A stretch of 64,000 nucleotides of DNA from Clostridium sp. 12(A) (GTDB taxonomy: Bacteria; Bacillota; Clostridia; Lachnospirales; Lachnospiraceae): assembly GCA_000526575.1 (NCBI GenBank), contig JAGI01000002.1:62001-126000 (forward strand), in the 5' to 3' direction. The notes beneath the pieces were generated by a model. That model was not told the DNA's origin. It saw only the letters and a list, made by a program, of their open reading frames with translations, and did no database searches. The position numbers were made by a program, and so were the translations under genes. Shown in pieces: positions 27,026 through 35,865 of this stretch (its first letter is position 1; each line of letters begins with the position of its first letter).

Positions 27026-29716
27026 ATGAGTGAATTAAGACCTAAAATTGTAAAGCTGGCTAAGATGGTAGGTGGTATTGCCGGAGTCATGAATAAAATT
27101 GATGAGAATTCTCCTGAATACTACTCTCTGAACTGTGTTGTAACAGATGATATGGCTGACATAGCTATGATTATCGGACTGCGTAAACCTCGAACGTTTG
27201 AATATATTGCAAAGCGTTCGGGAAAGAGCAAAAAGGAAACGAAAGCCTTGTTGGAGCAGCTGGCCATAACTGGTGTGGCTAAAGTGTGGAAGGATAAGGA
27301 AGACCACAAAGAAAGGTTTTTTGTAAATATATTTGCACCTGGTATGCTGGAAATGATGGTAAATAACCGGGAACAGCTAAATAAACACCCTGAGATCGGA
27401 AAAGCCTTTGAAGAGTACACCAGACTGCGGCTTGCACCCATGGCAGCAAAATTTCCTCAGGGAATGGCTATGATGCGTGTGATCCCAGTGGAAGAGGCCA
27501 TCAAAGATATCCCTGGAACAAAGCCTTGGGAACGCCTTTCCTATTATCTGGATAAATACGACACTTTTTCGGTCTCTGACTGCTCCTGCCGCCAGTCACG
27601 CCGTGTCATGAATGAGGGCTGCGGTCATCTGGAACAGGAAATCTGCATTCAGATGGGAGAAGGAGCCGAATATTACATAAAAACAGGCAGAGGACGTAAA
27701 ATCACACGGGAAGAAGCAAAAGAATTGATTCAATTTGCAGAAAATAATGGTCTGATGCATGAAATGCCCCATACCGATGGACTGGGAGAATCGGCGGCAA
27801 TTTGTAACTGCTGCGGCTGCTCCTGCTTTTCTTTAAGGCTTGCAACCCTTTTTAACACGCCAGATGCCATACGTTCCAATTTCACGGCAAAGATAAAGAA
27901 AGAAAATTGTGTAGCCTGCGGACAATGTGTGGAGCATTGTCCAGTAAACGCGTTAAAGCTTGGACAAAAGCTTTGCTCCAAAACCCCGGTAACCATAAAA
28001 GCAGAACCTACCGCCCGGGATCATATCTGGAAGGAAAGCAACTGGAATGTGGATTATCGGGAAAATCGGGAAGACGTAACAGAAGAAGGAACGTCTCCCT
28101 GTAAAACTGCCTGTCCGGCACATATTTCGGTACAGGGTTATATAAAGCTTGCTGCTCATGGCCGTTACCAGGAAGCGCTGGAGCTGATTAAGAAAGAAAA
28201 TCCATTTCCAGCGGTCTGCGGGCGGATTTGTCCCCATGGTTGTGAAAGTGAATGCACCCGGGGAGATATTGATGAACCTGTTTCCATTGATGAAATCAAA
28301 AAATTCATTGCAGATAAGGAACTAGATGGCTCCATACGCTATATCCCGCCTATGCGCTATCATCTTGGCAATAAAATTGCAGTGGTGGGCTCCGGACCTT
28401 CCGGTCTTTCCTGTGCATATTACCTGGCAATCGATGGTTATCAGGTCACGGTATTTGAAAAGGAAGAGAAGCTTGGCGGTATGCTCTCCCTGGGAATTCC
28501 AGCCTTCCGTTTGGAAAAAGACGTTCTTCATGCGGAAATCGATGTTCTTAAAGAGATGGGCGTTTCCTTTCAAACAGGAATTGAAGTGGGAAAGGATGTT
28601 ACGCTTCAAGAGCTGAGGAAAGAAGGGTATGAAGCCTTTTATCTGGCAATCGGTGCACAGGGAGGCAGAAGTCTTTCCATCGAAGGGGAGGAGGCTTTGG
28701 GTGTAATCTCCGGCGTTGATTTCCTTCGGGATGTAAACCTTGGAAGAAAGGCAGAACTATCTGGCCATGTAGTTGTAATTGGAGGCGGTAATGTAGCCAT
28801 GGATGTTGCACGTACAGGGGTTAGGCAAGGAGCGGACTTTTTGGATCTTTATTGCCTGGAAAGTCCCGGTGAGATGCCGGCATTACCGGAGGAAATTGAA
28901 GAAGCCAAGGAAGATAACGTTACCTTTCATAATGGCTGGGGCCCTAAGCGCATTCTGACAGAAGAGGGTAAGGTAAGCGGTGTGGAATTTAAGCGCTGCA
29001 TCCGTGTGTTCGATGAAAACAAACGTTTCAGTCCACAATACGATGAAGATGATACCCTGACCGTAAAAGCGGATGCTGTCCTGATCTCCATCGGTCAGTC
29101 CATTGCATGGGGCGGCCTTCTAAAAGACAGTAAGGTGGAACTTCGTAAGGGTGGTACTGCCAAAGCAGACAATCTGACCTTACAGACGTTGGAACCGGAT
29201 GTATTTGTCGGCGGTGATTGCTTTACCGGCCCTAAATATGCAATTCATGCCATAGCAGCAGGAAAAGAAGCTGCAATCTCCATTCACCGTTATGTACAGC
29301 CGGGACAGTCTCTGGTATTTGGCCGTGACCGCCGGGAATTTCATGCTTTTGATAAGAATAATGTTGCCATTGGCTTACAGGATTTTGATATGACGCCTCG
29401 TCAAAGAGCGGGCCATTCCCCTGAGAAAAAAGGGAGCTTTCAGGATGAACGTATGACCTTTACCGAGGAGCAGCTAAAAAGAGAGACGGAACGCTGCCTT
29501 GGCTGCGGTGCAGTTGAAATCGACCCTTATATGTGTCTGGGGTGTGGCATGTGTACCACGAAGTGTAAATTTGATGCCATTCATTTGGAACGCACCTATG
29601 ACACGATTCCCAATACGTATGAAAAACTTCCGGTAAAGATTGCAGCCAATGCAATTGTACGTACCGGGAAGATTGCGAAAGCCACCCTCAAAGAAAGCGT
29701 TGGCAGTCGGGGATAG
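27026..29716 (+). CDS. Large Fe-S/FAD oxidoreductase with N-terminal winged helix and GltD-like core
   Basis: An 896-residue cytoplasmic multi-domain protein. Residues 1-120 look like a winged-helix domain (RKPRTFEYIAKRSGKSKKET). Residues 185-290 form a Cys-rich region (DCSCRQSR, CNCCGCSC). At 295 there is a ferredoxin motif (CVACGQCVEHCP). At 358-430 lies the GltD-type Fe-S domain (CKTACPAHI, CGRICPHGCESEC). FAD is bound at about 452 (VVGSGPSGLSCAYYL), NAD(P) at about 582 (VIGGGNVAMDVA), and a C-terminal ferredoxin starts at about 822 (CLGCG, CLGCGMCTTKC). It may pass electrons between NAD(P)H and ferredoxin-type partners. Its position between hypB and hypA links it to a nickel enzyme. Confidence 0.85.
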   Translation: MSELRPKIVKLAKMVGGIAGVMNKIDENSPEYYSLNCVVTDDMADIAMIIGLRKPRTFEYIAKRSGKSKKETKALLEQLAITGVAKVWKDKEDHKERFFVNIFAPGMLEMMVNNREQLNKHPEIGKAFEEYTRLRLAPMAAKFPQGMAMMRVIPVEEAIKDIPGTKPWERLSYYLDKYDTFSVSDCSCRQSRRVMNEGCGHLEQEICIQMGEGAEYYIKTGRGRKITREEAKELIQFAENNGLMHEMPHTDGLGESAAICNCCGCSCFSLRLATLFNTPDAIRSNFTAKIKKENCVACGQCVEHCPVNALKLGQKLCSKTPVTIKAEPTARDHIWKESNWNVDYRENREDVTEEGTSPCKTACPAHISVQGYIKLAAHGRYQEALELIKKENPFPAVCGRICPHGCESECTRGDIDEPVSIDEIKKFIADKELDGSIRYIPPMRYHLGNKIAVVGSGPSGLSCAYYLAIDGYQVTVFEKEEKLGGMLSLGIPAFRLEKDVLHAEIDVLKEMGVSFQTGIEVGKDVTLQELRKEGYEAFYLAIGAQGGRSLSIEGEEALGVISGVDFLRDVNLGRKAELSGHVVVIGGGNVAMDVARTGVRQGADFLDLYCLESPGEMPALPEEIEEAKEDNVTFHNGWGPKRILTEEGKVSGVEFKRCIRVFDENKRFSPQYDEDDTLTVKADAVLISIGQSIAWGGLLKDSKVELRKGGTAKADNLTLQTLEPDVFVGGDCFTGPKYAIHAIAAGKEAAISIHRYVQPGQSLVFGRDRREFHAFDKNNVAIGLQDFDMTPRQRAGHSPEKKGSFQDERMTFTEEQLKRETERCLGCGAVEIDPYMCLGCGMCTTKCKFDAIHLERTYDTIPNTYEKLPVKIAANAIVRTGKIAKATLKESVGSRG

Positions 29717-29735
29717 GAGAAAGGGAGAAGGAATC

Positions 29736-30077
29736 ATGCATGAGCTTGGTGTATTAAATTCTATGGTTCATACCATTGAGCGCATTGTAAAGGAACAGAA
29801 CGTAACAGAAGTTCACAAGCTTGTCATTGAAGTTGGTGAGCTTTCCGGTATCGTCCCCAGGTACTTGGAAAAAAGCTGGCCAGCAGCTTCCTATAAGACG
29901 TTTATGGAAAATACTGAGCTGGAGCTCATCGTCATTCCCGGCATTGTGAAATGTAAAAACTGCAACAGGGTTTTTAATGCAGTATACAACGACTTAAACT
30001 GCCCCGACTGCAACGGAAAAGATATGGAAATTCTGGAGGGCGATGACATGGTGATAAAGGAAATTGTATGTAATTAA
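29736..30077 (+). CDS. hypA: HypA nickel chaperone
   Basis: A 113-residue nickel metallochaperone. ATG 29736 is chosen because it gives the invariant N-terminal MHE nickel site and follows AAGGGAGAAGG. An upstream frame of 32 codons overlaps the previous gene. The zinc site is CKNC...CPDC in the C-terminal half. The segment GELSGIVPRYLEKSWPAAS is typical. It works with HypB to load nickel. It is the last gene of the operon and is followed by a hairpin. Confidence 0.93.
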   Translation: MHELGVLNSMVHTIERIVKEQNVTEVHKLVIEVGELSGIVPRYLEKSWPAASYKTFMENTELELIVIPGIVKCKNCNRVFNAVYNDLNCPDCNGKDMEILEGDDMVIKEIVCN

Positions 30078-30090
30078 TGGTCTCCTTCAC

Positions 30091-30120
30091 ACAGCCACAG
30101 GTAAGAATGCCTGTGGCTGT
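30091..30120. terminator. Hairpin between hypA and the convergent esterase gene
   Basis: A perfect 11-bp stem, ACAGCCACAGG/CCTGTGGCTGT. No clear T-run follows on either strand, so termination efficiency is uncertain. Confidence 0.5.
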
Positions 30121-30131
30121 AAGAATGCTTC

Positions 30132-31025
30132 TTACGTTATTTGATTTCCCTCTATGATGTTTATTATTTGCTTCATAGCAAGTCTGGCCTCTGGAATCGG
30201 GAGGACAGGGAAAACATGATTCATTTTGGGATATTCAAAATAGTTAATAGAAACATTCTGCTTTTTTGCCAGCATTTTAAATTTTCGGACATCAGGCAGA
30301 AAGAATTCGTGGGTACCGATAAACAATGAGATTTTTCCAAGACCATTGATTGGGCCATTAATTGGGCTTAATAAGTAATCACTCGTGTCAGTATCTCCAG
30401 CATACGCCTTGCCGGCCATTCTTAAAAGTTTAAGATTCAGCATAGGTTCCATTTTTATCATAGGTGCAATTTGTGGATTACGTAAAGCAATGTCCAGCCA
30501 GGGGGACAGAAGTATGATGTTGCCTGGCTGCGAGATTCCTTCATTTAATAGTAATTGACACAAGGCCAGTGCAAAGCCTCCTCCGGCAGAGTCTCCCATA
30601 ATCACAATGTTTTCTGGGGACGTCTTTGTTAATAAATCCTTATAAATGGGGAGAACCTTATCAAAGGACTCCTTATATTGATGATTCGGTGCTTTGGGAT
30701 AGATGGGGACCGTAATAGTTCCATTTAGTTTTTGAGATAATTGGTATAAAAAGCGCCAATGCCACAGGAGCGGCTGCTCGATATATCCTCCGCCAGGCAG
30801 GAATAAAATTTGTCTCTTATCTGGATTTGAGGCCGACTTTAGCATATAAGTGTCCAATGAATAAGAACTAAGCTTCTTTATTCTGTATTTTTTCTGCGAA
30901 TTAACAGGAAGGACATAGGGAGATGCGTTTTCTTTCCTTCTTTTCTCCATGTAAGTGGTGGGATCGGCCTGTCTCATAATTATTTTAATTAATCCTTCCA
31001 CAACCATACTTTGTAAACTTCTCAT
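30132..31025 (-). CDS. Alpha/beta-hydrolase esterase (hormone-sensitive lipase-like)
   Basis: A 297-residue cytoplasmic esterase. LFLPGGGYIEQP is the oxyanion-hole loop (an HGGG variant, with His replaced by Pro). The nucleophile is Ser in GDSAGGGFAL. The likely acid is in the IGTHEFFLPDV region, and the His is in KMNHVFPVLP. This is the pattern of the HSL/acetyl-hydrolase family acting on short-chain esters. The start at 31025 is very close to GAGAGGA. A second ATG six codons later is an alternative. It is divergent from the PAP2 phosphatase and convergent with hypA. Confidence 0.85.
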   Translation of the reverse strand: MRSLQSMVVEGLIKIIMRQADPTTYMEKRRKENASPYVLPVNSQKKYRIKKLSSYSLDTYMLKSASNPDKRQILFLPGGGYIEQPLLWHWRFLYQLSQKLNGTITVPIYPKAPNHQYKESFDKVLPIYKDLLTKTSPENIVIMGDSAGGGFALALCQLLLNEGISQPGNIILLSPWLDIALRNPQIAPMIKMEPMLNLKLLRMAGKAYAGDTDTSDYLLSPINGPINGLGKISLFIGTHEFFLPDVRKFKMLAKKQNVSINYFEYPKMNHVFPVLPIPEARLAMKQIINIIEGNQIT

Positions 31026-31320
31026 TCCTCTCGACCACCTTATTATGTTTGATTTATTAAAGCTATAGTATCTCCTTTGGGGTATTTTATAATACCAAAA
31101 TACTGTGACAAAATATATCTAAATCATAGTAACAATGATAAAATTTTTGTTTTTGGATGAAAAATTCGCACAGATCAGGAATGACATTAATGGTTTATAG
31201 CATGATATAGATAGGATATAATAAGAGAAATGCAATAGAAAGTAAAATGGTAATCGTTGGTTAAATATATCATCGGTAAGAGTTAAAAAATAAAATAATA
31301 CAATAAAAGAGGCGTACAAG

Positions 31321-31872
31321 ATGGTAGAATTCATTACAAAGATTGATTGGACAGTTTTATATTGGATACGAGATACGTTTCACTGTCCTGCACTGGATTT
31401 TTTAATGCCTAAGATTACATGGCTAGGAAACAGTGGATTTATTTGGCTCCTGACAGCATTTGTATTATTGTGTACCATGCGATACAGAACCTATGGAATT
31501 ACGCTTCTTGTTGGACTGATGGCAGGGCTTTTGATTGGAAATCTGCTTCTGAAAAATTTGATTGGCCGTTCCAGGCCCAACTGGATCGAAGATACGATTA
31601 CACTTTTAATTACAAATCCAACCGACTATTCCTTTCCGTCAGGACATACCCTATCCTCAGCCATTTCAGCCACCATTCTTACGATGAGCAATAGAAAGTT
31701 TGGTTATATAGCCATCCCGCTGGCCTGTTTGATTGCCTTTTCAAGGTTATATCTATTTGTTCACTTTCCCAGTGATGTTGTAGGGGCAGCTTTGATGGGT
31801 TCCCTGATTGGAGCGCTGGTCTTTATTGGTATAAGACGTATGATGGATAAGAAACATAGTATGAAATCATAG
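31321..31872 (+). CDS. PAP2-family membrane phosphatase
   Basis: A 183-residue membrane enzyme with about five hydrophobic helices. The three PAP2 motifs are present: KNLIGRSRP (motif 1), PSGHTLSSA (motif 2) and SRLYLFVHFPSDV (motif 3 with catalytic His and Asp). Small bacterial members dephosphorylate undecaprenyl pyrophosphate or phosphatidylglycerol phosphate, so a role in wall lipid recycling is likely. The two-component genes follow 135 bases later, probably in a separate transcript. Confidence 0.88.
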   Translation: MVEFITKIDWTVLYWIRDTFHCPALDFLMPKITWLGNSGFIWLLTAFVLLCTMRYRTYGITLLVGLMAGLLIGNLLLKNLIGRSRPNWIEDTITLLITNPTDYSFPSGHTLSSAISATILTMSNRKFGYIAIPLACLIAFSRLYLFVHFPSDVVGAALMGSLIGALVFIGIRRMMDKKHSMKS

Positions 31873-32007
31873 TTTTTTCAGAGAATCATCATATTTTCCC
31901 CATATAATTTTGCTACTATATCTGAGGAAAACAAGCAATGTAACCAACCGATTCATTGTTTTAGAAGCGCAAAGGGAAGTTAATATTTACAAAATGAGGA
32001 AGCTGAT

Positions 32008-32709
32008 ATGAAAAAGAACCGAACCATCCTGATTGTGGATGATGAAGAAAAAATAGTGGAAGTTTTACAGGCATACTTAGAGAAAGCGGGATATGATATT
32101 CTTTGTGCTTATGACGGAGCCAATGCCATGGAACTGTTTCGGAATCATGACGTTTCACTGGTTATCTTAGACCTGATGCTGCCGGATATTATGGGGGAAC
32201 AGATTTGTCAGATGATTCGCATGAATTCCCGGGTACCCATCATTATGGTGTCCGCAAAGACGGAAGAGCAGGATCTCATTAAGGGACTGAACGTGGGAGC
32301 GGACGATTATATCTTTAAACCATTCAGCCCAAGAACGGTAGTCGCAAAGATTGAAGCAGTCTTACGAAGGGTGGAAAGTGACCAGCTTACAGGCGTTCCT
32401 CTTTTCTTTCGTCAGGGAGAATTGGTCATTGATTTTGAGAACCGAAATGTGAAAATCAGGGGAAGAGAAGCCGGGCTTACCCCTACGGAGTATAAGATTT
32501 TCATTACCCTTGCCAAAGCGCCGAACAGGACATTTACCAGAGAGCAGTTAATTACCTTTGCTCTCGATGATAATTTTGATGGTTATGACAGAAGCATTGA
32601 TACTTATATTAAGAGCATCCGAACAAAGATCGAAGACAACAGGAAAAAACCAGTTTATATTATCACAGTCCATGGGATGGGATATAAATTTGCCGGAGCA
32701 GAGCTATGA
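32008..32709 (+). CDS. OmpR-family response regulator
   Basis: A 233-residue regulator. The receiver has D11/D12, phospho-acceptor D55 (VILDLMLPDIMG) and the lysine in DDYIFKPFSP. The winged helix has LTPTEYKIFITL and the recognition stretch DRSIDTYIKSIRTKI, with GMGYKFAG at the end. It overlaps the kinase gene by four bases (ATGA). Nearby genes (VanW/G5 protein, NlpC/P60 hydrolase) suggest cell-envelope targets, inferred from position. Confidence 0.92.
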   Translation: MKKNRTILIVDDEEKIVEVLQAYLEKAGYDILCAYDGANAMELFRNHDVSLVILDLMLPDIMGEQICQMIRMNSRVPIIMVSAKTEEQDLIKGLNVGADDYIFKPFSPRTVVAKIEAVLRRVESDQLTGVPLFFRQGELVIDFENRNVKIRGREAGLTPTEYKIFITLAKAPNRTFTREQLITFALDDNFDGYDRSIDTYIKSIRTKIEDNRKKPVYIITVHGMGYKFAGAEL

Positions 32710-34100
32710 AATTAACCTTAAAAAACACCTTAATTGTATCCTATTCTGCCATTGCACTGCTTATAATTTTTGCTCTTAGCATCCTATTCAATTTAACAGC
32801 AGATGATATTTTTGAACAGTATGCGAGAAAACAGCAAAGAAATCAGATGGAACAGATCAAGACTCAAATTGATCAGTTATATAATTCAAAGACCGGATTG
32901 TATGAGAAAGAAGGAATTGAAATCATTGGCTATGCTGCCTTGCAAAATGGCATGATCATTCATGTCCAGTCAACCAACAAGCAAATTGACTGGGATGCGA
33001 AAAGCCACCGGGCGGAAGAGTGTAACATAGTACTGAGACATGCGGAAAATACCATGCAACGGAAATATCCCAATTTTAATGGCAGCTATTTAGAAGAAAC
33101 CTTTACACTGAAACAGAAAGACAAAGTCACAGGAACGCTGAAAATAGGCTATTATGGACCGTATTCACTAAACGATCAGGAGCTGAGTCTGATGAAAGAT
33201 TTAAACAGCTCTCTTTTGTTTATCGGGGGTGCGGCTATTTTTCTTGTAATCGTACTGGGCTTTTTAATCGCGTGGATCGTAACAAAACCCATTACAAGTG
33301 TCATTTGCCTGGCTCAGAAAATTGCAGGAGGAGAATACGGTGCACAGACAAAAACTCGTTCTCCTGTCGTGGAAACAAATAAATTAATAGATTCCATTAA
33401 TGAAATGTCCAAGGCTCTTGAAATGGAGGAAAAACAAAAACGGCAGATCACTACCGATGTGGCCCATGAGCTTCGTACTCCTTTAACCAATCTTCAAAGC
33501 CATATGGAGGCAATGATAGATGGTGTATGGGAAGCAACGGAGAGCCGTCTGGAGAGCTGCCATGGAGAAATCCTCCGTCTGGTAAAGATTGTGGACCAAT
33601 TAAAGGAACTGTATGATCTGGAGAATCGAAATCAGATCCTGGATCAGACCATGTTTGAATTTGAAGAAATGAATCAGGCTGTATTCCGGGATTTTGAGTT
33701 AAAGGCAAAAGAAAAGGAAATTAATCTGCTTCAGATCGTACCAGAAAAATCACCTGTGTACGCCGATTATAACCGATTCAAGCAGTGCATGGTAAATCTG
33801 ATTTCCAATGCATTGGCCTACACCCCCAGAGGCGGGACGATCACGGTGGAATACAAAAATGATGGGAAGCAGATACGGGTACTGGTATATGATACTGGAA
33901 TTGGTTTTCCAAATGGGGATTTGCCCTATTTGTTCGACCGGTTTTACCGGGTGGATAAATCAAGAAGCAAGAAGACCGGAGGGATGGGAATTGGTCTATC
34001 AATTACAAAGGCTATTGTAGAAAAACATGGAGGGAAGATAACAGCAGAAAACGGACCGGACAAAGGAGCTGTCTTTACAATCATCCTGCCACTGAAATAA
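32706..34100 (+). CDS. Membrane sensor histidine kinase
   Basis: A 464-residue kinase. Membrane helix 1 is at about 8-28 and helix 2 at about 172-195, enclosing an extracytoplasmic sensor domain of about 140 residues. A HAMP linker follows, then His254 in VAHELRTPLTN, the N box (NLISNALAYTP), the F/G boxes (DRFYRVDKSRS, GGMGIGLSITKAIV). BaeS-like organisation. It is translationally coupled to the response regulator and followed by a terminator. Confidence 0.92.
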   Translation: MKLTLKNTLIVSYSAIALLIIFALSILFNLTADDIFEQYARKQQRNQMEQIKTQIDQLYNSKTGLYEKEGIEIIGYAALQNGMIIHVQSTNKQIDWDAKSHRAEECNIVLRHAENTMQRKYPNFNGSYLEETFTLKQKDKVTGTLKIGYYGPYSLNDQELSLMKDLNSSLLFIGGAAIFLVIVLGFLIAWIVTKPITSVICLAQKIAGGEYGAQTKTRSPVVETNKLIDSINEMSKALEMEEKQKRQITTDVAHELRTPLTNLQSHMEAMIDGVWEATESRLESCHGEILRLVKIVDQLKELYDLENRNQILDQTMFEFEEMNQAVFRDFELKAKEKEINLLQIVPEKSPVYADYNRFKQCMVNLISNALAYTPRGGTITVEYKNDGKQIRVLVYDTGIGFPNGDLPYLFDRFYRVDKSRSKKTGGMGIGLSITKAIVEKHGGKITAENGPDKGAVFTIILPLK

Positions 34101-34114
34101 AAGCACCAATCAAA

Positions 34115-34150
34115 CAGCATCGTCAGCATCCTTGACGATGCTATTTTTAT
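34115..34150 (+). terminator. Terminator after the two-component operon
   Basis: AGCATCGTCA/TGACGATGCT stem followed by ATTTTTAT. Confidence 0.88.
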
Positions 34151-34232
34151 CCCCATAAAATCCCCATATTTATGTGTTAGATTAATGAAGTGTCTGATAT
34201 CGCCAATGCCAAAAAAAGGGAGAGTGTTCAAT

Positions 34233-35834
34233 ATGCGCCATAAAGGCGATAGAGAAAGAAATCATATAAGAAAACAGGATAAAATGGGAAAACGAAAGTT
34301 TTGGGCCGGAAGAAGATTTGCCAAACAGGCTGTGATATTTGGGGTGATATTCATAGGGTTAGCCATTTTTGTAAGGGCTTCTGTCTCAAAGAATAAAAGA
34401 AAGACAGATATTTTAGTGACCAATACCATAGAGCAAAGCATAGAGACTATGATGGAAACCGATACAAAGACGGAATCGTTAAACTTAATAAAGGTGGATG
34501 GGGTTTCTCTTACGGGGCTGAATAAAAAAGAAGCAAGAGAAACATTGTTGGAATACTATTCGTGGAACATAAGACTTAAATATAAAGAACAATCTTTGGA
34601 GTTAAAGAATCCATTTCCTGGAATGATTGATGAACTTCTGGAGGAGATTTACTCAAAGAATGAAGACGGAGAGTATACCCTCGATTTGGCCGATGCAAAA
34701 GAACGCGTAAGAAGTCAGGTAAAAGATGCAGCAGCTAAGTGGAATAAAAACCCTGTCAATGCACAGCTTACCGGGCGTGATAAGGATAATAACAAATGGA
34801 TTTATTCAGACGGAGAAAATGGAATCAAGATTGATGAAGACAAGACAGCAGATAAAATCATGAGTCTTGTAAACCAAAAGAAATTCAATGAAGAAGTGGA
34901 AGCCGAAGCGGTAAAACAGCCACCAGACCTAACGGCTTCTCAGGTGAAAGAAAAGTATCAGGTGATTGGAACATTTGAAACCGTTGCTACCAACAATGAA
35001 AACAGAAACAATAATATAAAACTAGCTGTCAATGCACTGGATGGCCTTGTCATATACCCTGGTGAATCTTTCTCCTTTAATGAGACCACAGGAAACCGAA
35101 CGGTTGAACGGGGATATAAGCCAGCCGGGGCCTATCGAAACGGAGAATTTGTTGAGGAGCCAGGCGGAGGGGTATGTCAGGTCTCCTCCACCTTATATAA
35201 TGCCATTATACTGGCTGGAATTAAAACAACCGAACGCCATCCTCACAGCTTCGAGCCATCTTATGTTATACCAGGAGAAGATGCCATGGTAAGCTATGAC
35301 GGTTATAGTGGTCCTGATCTTCGTTTTGTCAACAACAGCAAAACTTCCATGGCTATACGGGCAGTTTTTAAAGATAAGAAAATAACGATTTCAATCGTTG
35401 CAATCCCCATTCTGGAACAGGGAATAACAATCTCCATGCGTTCGGAGAAAGTAAAAGAATACGACCCCCCTGAATCCAAATACGAGGAAGATCAAACCCT
35501 GAAGCTGGACCAGGAGGTAGTGGTTACTCCAGGGGTCAAAGGGTCGACCTGGAAGACTTATTTAATAACCTCAAAAGATGGGGCCGTTTTAACGGAAGTA
35601 TATTTTCACACCAGTACATATAAAGGGAAACCAGGTGTGGTAAAAAGGAATACCTCTGGTGTTGTAAAACCCTTGGAAACGAAAAAGGCCGAAAAGGAAA
35701 CGACTGAGACAAAGCAAGAAGTTGAAACTACGACTAGTCCTCCTTTCATAGAGCAGGAAACCGCACCCGATATGGAGAATGGTGGGACAGAGACCACAGA
35801 GGGCAGTGTAACATCAGCAGGCCCCGGAGTATAA
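34233..35834 (+). CDS. VanW/G5-domain cell-wall protein (YoaR-like)
   Basis: A 533-residue membrane-anchored protein. ATG 34233 has AGGGAG 10 bases ahead; the frame reaches further up but without a ribosome site. A basic N-terminus precedes one membrane segment (about 30-50), so the rest faces outside. Residues about 75-235 resemble the PG_binding_4 domain. Residues about 245-375 are VanW (YPGESFSFNETTGNRT, GGGVCQVSSTLYNA). A G5-like domain follows (about 405-480) and then a Thr/Glu-rich low-complexity tail. VanW-domain proteins of this type are core clostridial envelope proteins and are not evidence of glycopeptide resistance. The NlpC/P60 hydrolase follows after 31 bases. Confidence 0.88.
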   Translation: MRHKGDRERNHIRKQDKMGKRKFWAGRRFAKQAVIFGVIFIGLAIFVRASVSKNKRKTDILVTNTIEQSIETMMETDTKTESLNLIKVDGVSLTGLNKKEARETLLEYYSWNIRLKYKEQSLELKNPFPGMIDELLEEIYSKNEDGEYTLDLADAKERVRSQVKDAAAKWNKNPVNAQLTGRDKDNNKWIYSDGENGIKIDEDKTADKIMSLVNQKKFNEEVEAEAVKQPPDLTASQVKEKYQVIGTFETVATNNENRNNNIKLAVNALDGLVIYPGESFSFNETTGNRTVERGYKPAGAYRNGEFVEEPGGGVCQVSSTLYNAIILAGIKTTERHPHSFEPSYVIPGEDAMVSYDGYSGPDLRFVNNSKTSMAIRAVFKDKKITISIVAIPILEQGITISMRSEKVKEYDPPESKYEEDQTLKLDQEVVVTPGVKGSTWKTYLITSKDGAVLTEVYFHTSTYKGKPGVVKRNTSGVVKPLETKKAEKETTETKQEVETTTSPPFIEQETAPDMENGGTETTEGSVTSAGPGV

Positions 35835-35865
35835 ACAGACAAGGGAAAGGATCCAAAATACTAGA

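Noticed and set aside
26554-27090. 178-residue minus-strand frame over hypB
   Set aside because: Shadow of hypB and of the following gene; hypB has clear GTPase motifs and a ribosome site.
34233-35834. VanW domain protein as part of the glycopeptide resistance cluster
   Set aside because: The multi-domain YoaR-like architecture is a general clostridial envelope protein and is 19 kb from the van genes.
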